Below are positions 56,586 to 63,140 of a DNA stretch of 63,140 nt, one piece after another. The notes below the pieces were generated by a model that was given only the letters and a program-made list of their open reading frames with translations, ran no database searches and was not told where the DNA came from. Each line of letters starts with the position of its first letter. The first letter of the stretch is position 1. This stretch comes from Sphingobacteriales bacterium (GTDB lineage: Bacteria; Bacteroidota; Bacteroidia; Sphingobacteriales; Sphingobacteriaceae): positions 1-63,140 of the forward strand of contig RDYW01000041.1 in assembly GCA_004293485.1 (NCBI GenBank), given 5' to 3'. The translations under genes were made by a program, and so were the position numbers.

Positions 56586-56824
56586 AAATGTTTGTTTTTA
56601 TAGTAGGATTGTAACTCGGCATCTTCGTTAAAATTTTTGGAATTTTTTACGGCACCCACCATTTTATTTAACTTGAACGTTAGTTTTTGATTGCTACGCT
56701 CTTTCGTAATTGTGTCTAAACAATTTTGTATAATTTTTGATAAACTTTTACTATTGCTTTTGGCATAAAATTTAGTTCGTTCAATAATCGATTTTTCGAC
56801 AATTAGTGTTAATTTAGTTACCAT
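56582..56824 (-). CDS. DUF6364-type antitoxin (ribbon-helix-helix-like), orphan
   Basis: An 80-residue protein. The N-terminus TKLTLIVEKSIIERTKFYAKSNSKSLSKII has the strand-helix-helix pattern of DUF6364 and related antitoxins. The C-terminus is a flexible, charged tail that in intact pairs would bind the toxin. The partner PIN toxin gene begins in the correct overlapping place but is cut to 11 codons. The antitoxin frame itself is intact. Domain assignment is from memory of the family. Confidence 0.75.
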   Translation of the reverse strand: MVTKLTLIVEKSIIERTKFYAKSNSKSLSKIIQNCLDTITKERSNQKLTFKLNKMVGAVKNSKNFNEDAELQSYYKNKHL

Positions 56825-57026
56825 TACACGTATTTTTTTTCAAAAATCACGCTTACAAATCAATAAAAAAATAAAGTTGTTAAGGCAGTGGGTTAAAGAT
56901 TGAAACATAACAGCATTTGTCGTTTTAATGTAAAATATATATTGCACAACAAAAATGTTACATAAATAAATATTTATAATGATAATGAGGGCATTACATT
57001 TCATATTTAATTAACTCAATATAACT

Positions 57027-57213
57027 ATGAAAAAAATATTAACTATTGTAGTGCTAATGATAGCACAAAAAGGATTTTCGCAATTGGTTTATGATACCCG
57101 TAACGATGCGAGTGCTGGTTTAACTTCGGGTTTTTTCGAAACTTATGTTGCAACAGCAGCAACAACAAATTAAACAACTGAACGATAAAGCAAATAATCT
57201 AATTACCAAATAG
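57027..57213 (+). pseudogene. Small secreted gene interrupted by a frameshift at a T6 run
   Basis: The ATG at 57027 opens a frame with a signal peptide (MKKILTIVVLMIAQKGFSQ) that stops at 57173 after 48 residues. Removing one T from the T6 run at 57131-57136 would give a single 61-residue product ending in a glutamine-rich coil (MLQQQQQQIKQLNDKANN) at the TAG 57213, only nine bases before the next gene. The joined version looks more natural as the first gene of a small operon. It may be a pseudogene, a phase-variable gene or a sequencing error. No family recognised. Confidence 0.5.
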
Positions 57214-57222
57214 TTATATTTT

Positions 57223-57684
57223 ATGCGCACTACCTTACCCCTATTGGCAACCGTACTATGTATATTACTAGCCACCAAAAACTATGCACAGCAACAGCTC
57301 ACCTTTACCTACGATGCCGCAGGCAACCAAACCGAGCGAAACCTAGTATGTATAAACTGTACACCCCCAGCTGTAGCAAGCCTAGCCGAAGATAAATTAG
57401 CCGACTTAAAGCCCGATAGCTTGGGCAACACTGGCCGTAAATTTTCGGCCTACCCTAACCCTGTTACCGAAACACTAAACATACAGTGGAGTTCTACTGA
57501 CTTGTATTACATTAGACTAATAGAAGTGTTTACTTTAAACGGTACTCGTATTTACCATAAAACTTATAAATCCAACCAAGACCAAGCCACTATTTCGTTT
57601 CTTAATTTAAGCTCTGGAATTTACCTTTTAAGAGGGATTTACAATGATGATAAACACGAAACTGTAAAGGTAATGAAGCAATAA
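57223..57684 (+). CDS. T9SS cargo protein with one YD-type motif
   Basis: A 153-residue secreted protein. It has a signal peptide (about 1-22), then one RHS/YD-like motif (LTFTYDAAGNQTERNL), a short Cys-containing stretch, and a type A T9SS sorting domain from FSAYPNPVTETLNIQW to the end (about 74-153). The sorting domain directs secretion through the type IX system to the surface or medium. It is 28 bases before the large RHS gene and is likely co-expressed. Function is unknown; the single YD motif suggests partnership with, or descent from, the RHS protein. Confidence 0.8.
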   Translation: MRTTLPLLATVLCILLATKNYAQQQLTFTYDAAGNQTERNLVCINCTPPAVASLAEDKLADLKPDSLGNTGRKFSAYPNPVTETLNIQWSSTDLYYIRLIEVFTLNGTRIYHKTYKSNQDQATISFLNLSSGIYLLRGIYNDDKHETVKVMKQ

Positions 57685-57712
57685 TTTAGTAAATAATCAA
57701 AAAATATCAATC

Positions 57713-60700
57713 ATGAAAAAACACCTACTGTATATAACGTGTTTAATTACTAGTATTACAACACTACATGCACAAACGAGATCTGGGGATAAAAAAACTG
57801 AAAAAGACTCTGTAAAGAACGAAAAAAAACAATCAAAAACGTTAATCCAAGTTGATTCATTAACTTATCAGCCTAACAATATTACGGTTAGTAAAACAGA
57901 TACCTTAGAGCTAATTGAAGAACAAGGCACTATTGTTAGTAAAAGTACACCCATAAACGTTGTAAACAATTATAGATTACCTGCACCAATACCAATTGAT
58001 GCGGGCCGTACCAGCAGCAGCATAGATGTATCGCCCACAGGCGCAGCCACCTATACCATACCCATTGCCGTACCGCCCGGTATTAACGGCGTAATGCCAC
58101 AAGTAGCCCTAAGTTATAATAGCCAAGGCGGCAATGGACTAGCGGGGTACGGATGGAATGTAACTGGCATATCTACCATTACCCGCATAGCAGCTACACA
58201 GTTTCATGATGGCTTTGTAGGTAGAATAAACTTTGATATGAATGATAGGTTTGCATTAGACGGACAAAGATTAATACTAAAAAGCGGTATTTATGGTGCA
58301 GATGGTGCAGAGTATGAAACAGAAAACTATAGCAACCTTAAAATTATCTCAAGGGGTACGTATTCTGAATTATTGAACAGGGTATTAGGGCCTGCTTATT
58401 TTGAAGTGATATACCCAGATGGCTCGAAATATTTATATGGATTTAATTACAGCAGCTCGCGAGATCCAAGAAATTATCCACTTGCACAGTCAGAAAGTCC
58501 GCTCGGGTTAAAAATATTTTATGAATACATGACGGACAATAATTCGATTTATATTTCCAAAATAAAATATGGAGGTGCAACAGAACCATTATGCTTAAAT
58601 ACCATTAGTTTTTTATATAAGGATAGGCAACGTACCGAACAGGTTTTTGTAGGTGACTTAAATTTTTTTAGTGCTAAAATACTTACCGAAATAAACGTAA
58701 TAGGTGCTTCTTTTACAGGATATAGAAACTATATTTTAACCCATAATACAATAGAACCATTAAAATATGAGCGATTAACTAGTGTGCAAGAATTTAGTGG
58801 AGATAAAACACGTGGGTTTGAACCTATCACATTTAATTATGCCAATACGGCCAATTTAGTGGTAGAACGTACATCGGGTAAGTTAGATTACAGCGGATAT
58901 AGTGCAACCAATACCGAAGTACTTACCAGTGACTTTACTGGTGATGGAAAATTAGACTTTATAATATATCCAACAAAAACATGGGAAAGAAATTTTGTAC
59001 GGTTATATTATGGCAATGAAATTGGGGGTAGTAGTTATGGTGGGGTGGCTATCCCTCAAATGGGGATTTCTGTAAATACTGGTTTGTTCAAAGAAATTTT
59101 TCCAGTAACATGGCTTACACATACCAGCAAAATTCTGGCTGGACAAGGGCTAGTGTTGGTTAAAAACATTAATAAATCCACCGTTAATTTTGAAATACTT
59201 TCTACAAGTTTAACTCAGCCATTAATCCAACAATATGTAAAAGTATGGGACAACATACCGCTAACGCCACCTTACGAAAACATACCTCCCTGTACTGCAA
59301 ATCCGCTTTTTGGCTCAAAAGCCATTGAAAAAACTTATTTGTCAGGAGATTTTAATGGCGATGGCCTTACAGATATTTTAGCCATTAATAAGGCTTACCA
59401 AATTCAGATCCAAAACAACGACCCCAATTGCGATCCCACCGTAAGGGGTGGTTGTTGTAGTGCTATTTCACAAATGATATATAAATCTAAAGTTTACTTT
59501 ATAAATTTAGATAGAAGACTTACTACAAATTTTGTAAATGATGCAGGATTTTTAAGTGTTTTTAATGGCGAAGGCGATAAAATAACAACGGGTGATTTTG
59601 ATGGTGATGGTAAAACCGATATCTATCATTTTAAAAACGGCCAAGTTTATATTTATACCCTAAACGCTCAAAATAATATCCAATTACTTTGCCAACAAAG
59701 TGATTCGAGGATAAACCTTACTAATCAACCTTTACTTGGAGACTACAACGGCGATGGTAAAACAGACTTTCTGTTTCCTACTGGTTTAAATAATAGCCTT
59801 TTTGCTTCTTTTATTTCTACTGGTAAAAGGTTTAAAAAAGAAGAAAATAACATGCTATTTTATTCGGGCGATCAAGTATGGGACGGTAATACAGGAACCA
59901 TGACCTCAAACCATTTGATAGCCAACGACATGAACGGCGACGGCAAAACAGATATCATAAAATATTTTACAATAACCAAAAATGGTACTACTACGGGTAC
60001 ATTCTCGGTAAGGGTATATCCTAATATGGGTTCTGCAAATCAGTATGCCGCTCCTTGGTTTGGTATGGGGCCAGGTTTCGGGAAATCAATTAATCTTATA
60101 CATTATCCCATACCTGTATTTTTAAGCAGCGATAAACCTAATTGGGGCCTTGAGTTTGGTGTGCTTAGCGATAACTCGGTTAGTTTGTTTGGATTTACTA
60201 AGGATGTTAAAAAAGAATCGTTGATAGGTTCGGTTGTACAAGATGGCGTTAACCATACAATAGAATATGCAGATTTAGTACCTAGCACATCGGGCTTTAG
60301 CGAAATACAACTATATAAGTCTGCTTATACCCAAAATTTTCCCTTTACAGATATAGCATTAGCTCCAGGTTTAAAGGTAGTATCTAAGTTAAAAAGGAAC
60401 TTTGGAGCCAATACCCTACAACAAATTTTTGGCTATCGTAATGCAGTAAGTAATAGCCTAGGTTTGGGTTTTATGGGTTTTGGCCAATTTATTAAAAGTA
60501 ATTGGCATACAGGATTTGGTGATGTAAATAAAGTTTTCAGCATCAATATTACCGACCCGCTTAATCGGGGTGCAGCTATTAAGTTATTTTCAAGCAAAAA
60601 TTCTGAAATTGATGAAAGTATTATAGCCAACCCTAATGCTGGCACCTTATTTGATTTTATCAACCGTACCGATTACACCTACAGTACACAACTGTTACCC

Positions 60701-63140
60701 AATAAAGTGTACAAAAGCACAATAAGTAACGTTAGCAGTCGCGATTTGTTGAATAACACCAATACCACAATTACCTACCAATACGATAACAATAATAACT
60801 TAACCAAAGAGCTAAGCAATTTTAATGGGCAGGGTACAAAAACTGTTGATGTTACTTATGCCAACAGCCTTAATGGAAATTATTTTGTGGGTAGGCCTTT
60901 AACCAAAACAACTACTCTCATTAATGGTGCAGATGTTTTTAGCACTGAAGAACAATATTCATACACAGGGTATTTACTTACCAAGATTAAGAAAAAAGGT
61001 AACAATACTTCTTTCATAACAGACTCTATGCAATATGATGTATTTGGAAACGTATTGCAAAAAATAACCATTGCGCCATCGGGAGCGCAAAGAGTAATAA
61101 AAATGGCTTACGACCCTACGGGTAGGTTTATGACCAAAGCTACCGATGTAGAGAGTTTAGAAACATATTATGAATTTGATAATGTTAATGGCAACCTCAA
61201 AAAGAAAATTAATCCATATAATCTGTCAACAAATTACGATTATGATAACTGGGGAAGACTCGGCTTTACAGCAGATGAGCTTGGTAATATTACTGGTAAA
61301 TGGTTGAACAAATGGGGTAGCAATATAGAGATAGAGGAATGGACTGAGGCAGGCTTTGAAAAACGAACCCTAGTAAATGCCTTAGGACAAACCTTACAAG
61401 AAAAAGTGATGGATGTTTTTGGCGTTTGGAAATACAAAGCTTTTCAATACGATGTTTACGACAGATTGGTAAAAGAAAGTGAAACATCTTTAGACAGCAC
61501 CACTTATACCCAATGGAATACAACTGATTACGATAATTTTGGTAGGGTTAAAAACATTACCACCTACACAGGCAAAACTACCACCATTACCTACGATGGC
61601 TTAAAAACCACCGTAAACGATGGCACCAAAACCACCATTACCACCAAAAATGCCCTAGGTCAGGTAACCGAAACCACCGACCCAGGTGGCACTATAAAAA
61701 ACACCTATTACGCCAATGGAAACCTAAAAACTGCCGACTATGCAGGCAGCGTACAAAGCATCGAATACGATGGCTGGGGCCGAAAAACCAAACTAACCGA
61801 CCCAAGTGCTGGGGTATATACCTACACCTACAACGATTTTGGTGAAACCACCAAAGAAACTACCCCAAAAGGAATAACCACCTTTAGTTATGATGCCAAT
61901 GGAAAATTAATAGGTAAAGTCATAACAGGTTCGGGTACTAATATGACCTACCAGTATATTTATAATTCTGATAAATTACTAGCAGCACTTAATTTAACCA
62001 ATGCCGATGGTAATAACACCACCTACACCTATTCGTATGATGAAAAAAAACGCCCTTTAAGCACCATCGAAAGCAACCCCTACGCCACCTTTACAAAAAC
62101 ATTTAGTTACGATATGTACGGCAGGCTAAACACCGAGCAATCTACCGCATTAAACAAAGCCAATAATAAAACAGCTACCAAAACCGTAAAAAACAATTAC
62201 CAAAATGGGCAATTGCTTAATATTACAGATAATGGCACAGGCATAAAAATATGGGAAGTAACCGCCGTAAATGCCCGTGGGCAGGTTACCCAAGCCACCC
62301 TTGGCAATGCTATTACCCAAACTAACCTGTACGACCAGTATGGCCTACCCCAAGAAATAAAAACCAACCGCATAGGAGTAAGCCCTGCCCAATTACTAAA
62401 ACTTAACTATAACTTTAATGCCCTCACAGGCAACCTCAATAGCCGCAGCAATAGTGCATTTAATTATAACGAAACCTTTACCTACGATAACCTAGATAGG
62501 CTTACCAAAACCGATATATTAGAAAACGGCATAGCTAAACCAAGCCAAAGCCAAACCTACGACCCACAAGGCCGTACCACCAGCCACAGCGATTTAGGCA
62601 CCTTTACCTATAACGGTTACCAGCAAACAGGGCTAAAAGATTTAAAACCCACCGCTGCCACCTATTACCAAAACCGCCCCACGCAACAAATAAGCTACAA
62701 CGCCTTTAAAAGCCCCGTACAAATATACGAAGCAGGTAAAGACCGCATCAGCTTTCTATACAATTCCGGCCTAGACCGTAGCACCATGTTTTACGGTGGT
62801 GAACAAACCGACCCATTACAACGCCGCTACCGCCGCCATTATAGTGAAGACGGCAGCATGGAAATAACCAACGATAGAAACGTAGATGTAACCGCATTTA
62901 CTTTTTACCTAGGTGGTGATGCCTATACCGCCCCTGCAATATGGAAAGAAGAGTTTCATATACCCAGCGGACAATCTCGCAGGAATTTATACTACCTACA
63001 CCGAGATTACCAAGGCACCATTCTCCAAATAACCAACGCCACAGGGCAAATACAAGAAAACCGCCTGTTTGATGCTTGGGGTAACGTACTAAAAATAACA
63101 GATGCGGCAAACAACATTGTAGCCAATTTTATTATCACCG
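57713..63140 (+). CDS. Large SpvB/VCBS/RHS-repeat protein (3' end outside window)
   Basis: One uninterrupted frame of at least 1809 codons; I checked that the frame stays open at several points and no stop is seen before the edge. It has a signal peptide (MKKHLLYITCLITSITTLHAQ), a charged linker, then an SpvB-type domain (IDVSPTGAATYTIPI, GGNGLAGYGWNV). FG-GAP/VCBS-like repeats follow at about residues 407, 546, 628, 677 and 739 (pattern DxxGDGxxD). From about 1120 on there are many YD repeats. Near the edge is the start of the RHS core (HRDYQGTILQI, FDAWGN). The variable toxin-like tip would be beyond the window. Related to Tc toxin B/C subunits. Confidence 0.88.
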   Translation, partial: MKKHLLYITCLITSITTLHAQTRSGDKKTEKDSVKNEKKQSKTLIQVDSLTYQPNNITVSKTDTLELIEEQGTIVSKSTPINVVNNYRLPAPIPIDAGRTSSSIDVSPTGAATYTIPIAVPPGINGVMPQVALSYNSQGGNGLAGYGWNVTGISTITRIAATQFHDGFVGRINFDMNDRFALDGQRLILKSGIYGADGAEYETENYSNLKIISRGTYSELLNRVLGPAYFEVIYPDGSKYLYGFNYSSSRDPRNYPLAQSESPLGLKIFYEYMTDNNSIYISKIKYGGATEPLCLNTISFLYKDRQRTEQVFVGDLNFFSAKILTEINVIGASFTGYRNYILTHNTIEPLKYERLTSVQEFSGDKTRGFEPITFNYANTANLVVERTSGKLDYSGYSATNTEVLTSDFTGDGKLDFIIYPTKTWERNFVRLYYGNEIGGSSYGGVAIPQMGISVNTGLFKEIFPVTWLTHTSKILAGQGLVLVKNINKSTVNFEILSTSLTQPLIQQYVKVWDNIPLTPPYENIPPCTANPLFGSKAIEKTYLSGDFNGDGLTDILAINKAYQIQIQNNDPNCDPTVRGGCCSAISQMIYKSKVYFINLDRRLTTNFVNDAGFLSVFNGEGDKITTGDFDGDGKTDIYHFKNGQVYIYTLNAQNNIQLLCQQSDSRINLTNQPLLGDYNGDGKTDFLFPTGLNNSLFASFISTGKRFKKEENNMLFYSGDQVWDGNTGTMTSNHLIANDMNGDGKTDIIKYFTITKNGTTTGTFSVRVYPNMGSANQYAAPWFGMGPGFGKSINLIHYPIPVFLSSDKPNWGLEFGVLSDNSVSLFGFTKDVKKESLIGSVVQDGVNHTIEYADLVPSTSGFSEIQLYKSAYTQNFPFTDIALAPGLKVVSKLKRNFGANTLQQIFGYRNAVSNSLGLGFMGFGQFIKSNWHTGFGDVNKVFSINITDPLNRGAAIKLFSSKNSEIDESIIANPNAGTLFDFINRTDYTYSTQLLPNKVYKSTISNVSSRDLLNNTNTTITYQYDNNNNLTKELSNFNGQGTKTVDVTYANSLNGNYFVGRPLTKTTTLINGADVFSTEEQYSYTGYLLTKIKKKGNNTSFITDSMQYDVFGNVLQKITIAPSGAQRVIKMAYDPTGRFMTKATDVESLETYYEFDNVNGNLKKKINPYNLSTNYDYDNWGRLGFTADELGNITGKWLNKWGSNIEIEEWTEAGFEKRTLVNALGQTLQEKVMDVFGVWKYKAFQYDVYDRLVKESETSLDSTTYTQWNTTDYDNFGRVKNITTYTGKTTTITYDGLKTTVNDGTKTTITTKNALGQVTETTDPGGTIKNTYYANGNLKTADYAGSVQSIEYDGWGRKTKLTDPSAGVYTYTYNDFGETTKETTPKGITTFSYDANGKLIGKVITGSGTNMTYQYIYNSDKLLAALNLTNADGNNTTYTYSYDEKKRPLSTIESNPYATFTKTFSYDMYGRLNTEQSTALNKANNKTATKTVKNNYQNGQLLNITDNGTGIKIWEVTAVNARGQVTQATLGNAITQTNLYDQYGLPQEIKTNRIGVSPAQLLKLNYNFNALTGNLNSRSNSAFNYNETFTYDNLDRLTKTDILENGIAKPSQSQTYDPQGRTTSHSDLGTFTYNGYQQTGLKDLKPTAATYYQNRPTQQISYNAFKSPVQIYEAGKDRISFLYNSGLDRSTMFYGGEQTDPLQRRYRRHYSEDGSMEITNDRNVDVTAFTFYLGGDAYTAPAIWKEEFHIPSGQSRRNLYYLHRDYQGTILQITNATGQIQENRLFDAWGNVLKITDAANNIVANFIIT

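Noticed and set aside
60103..61523. Several minus-strand frames of 60-77 codons within the RHS gene
   Set aside because: The plus frame is open throughout and carries SpvB, VCBS and YD motifs in order.
61550..62000. Repeated ACCACC-rich stretches considered as a DNA satellite
   Set aside because: They follow the Thr-rich YD repeats of the RHS protein; explained by coding.
1..63140. tRNA genes, rRNA genes, prophage, integrase or complete insertion sequence
   Set aside because: I looked for typical arms, motifs and flanking inverted repeats by eye and found none; a tRNA scan would be needed to exclude a missed tRNA.

Overview
The window looks like a piece of a Bacteroidota chromosome, most like the Sphingobacteriia/Chitinophagia side of the phylum. 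The signs are low GC with long A/T runs, promoters of the TTTG-N19/20-TAnnTTTG type in front of several genes (nuoA and rfbB are the clearest), a type IX secretion (T9SS) C-terminal sorting domain, an IPExxVDY-family protein, and Bacteroidota-style ileS-dksA-lspA and surA-moxR pairs. All names come from reading motifs and remembered family sequences; no search was run.

Layout. 1-9.99 kb holds mostly scattered metabolic and envelope genes: a partial secreted alpha/beta hydrolase, threonine synthase, a GNAT enzyme overlapping a decayed thiamine-pyrophosphokinase-like gene, an LpxR-type lipid A deacylase, a two-lobed retropepsin-like protease with a PDZ domain, a polysaccharide deacetylase-like protein, a YjjG-like nucleotidase, a Fic protein and an LpxH-like metallophosphoesterase. 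10-15.3 kb holds an orphan ABC ATPase, a LUD protein, ftsH-rsfS and divergent birA.

15.4-38.7 kb is a Wzx/Wzy-type surface polysaccharide locus, almost all on the minus strand. Read in transcription order it runs: YwqE/CpsB phosphatase, Wza exporter, Wzc kinase with a Gly-Tyr repeat tail, ugd and UDP-xylose synthase, a CMP-sugar synthetase, an unusual GT-B enzyme, Wzx, a WbsX-like protein, Wzy, an acyltransferase, four glycosyltransferases, a WecG/TagA enzyme, a nucleotidyltransferase/GHMP-kinase fusion, then rfbB-rfbC. The glycosyltransferase core (about 20.5-32 kb) is visibly more AT-rich than its flanks, as is common in exchanged serotype-like cores. An Rpn-type nuclease gene sits inside the locus between exact 19-base direct repeats.

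39-56.4 kb is mostly housekeeping: rlpA, a pterin dehydratase, nuoABC without nuoD, surA-moxR, a DEAD-box helicase, SRP RNA, transaldolase-like aldolase, pyruvate kinase, acpP-fabF-rnc, and ileS-dksA-lspA. The IleRS has a GIHH signature in place of HxGH.

56.5-63.1 kb is accessory: an orphan DUF6364-type antitoxin followed by an 11-codon stub of its PIN toxin, a small secreted gene interrupted by a frameshift at a T6 run, a small T9SS cargo protein carrying one YD-type motif, and a very large SpvB/VCBS/RHS protein that runs off the window. I did not see a CRISPR array, tRNA, rRNA, prophage or complete insertion sequence. The most unusual items are the pseudo-thiamine-pyrophosphokinase, the broken toxin-antitoxin pair, the repeat-bounded Rpn cassette, the kinase fusion and the SpvB-RHS locus; none by itself proves a new system.
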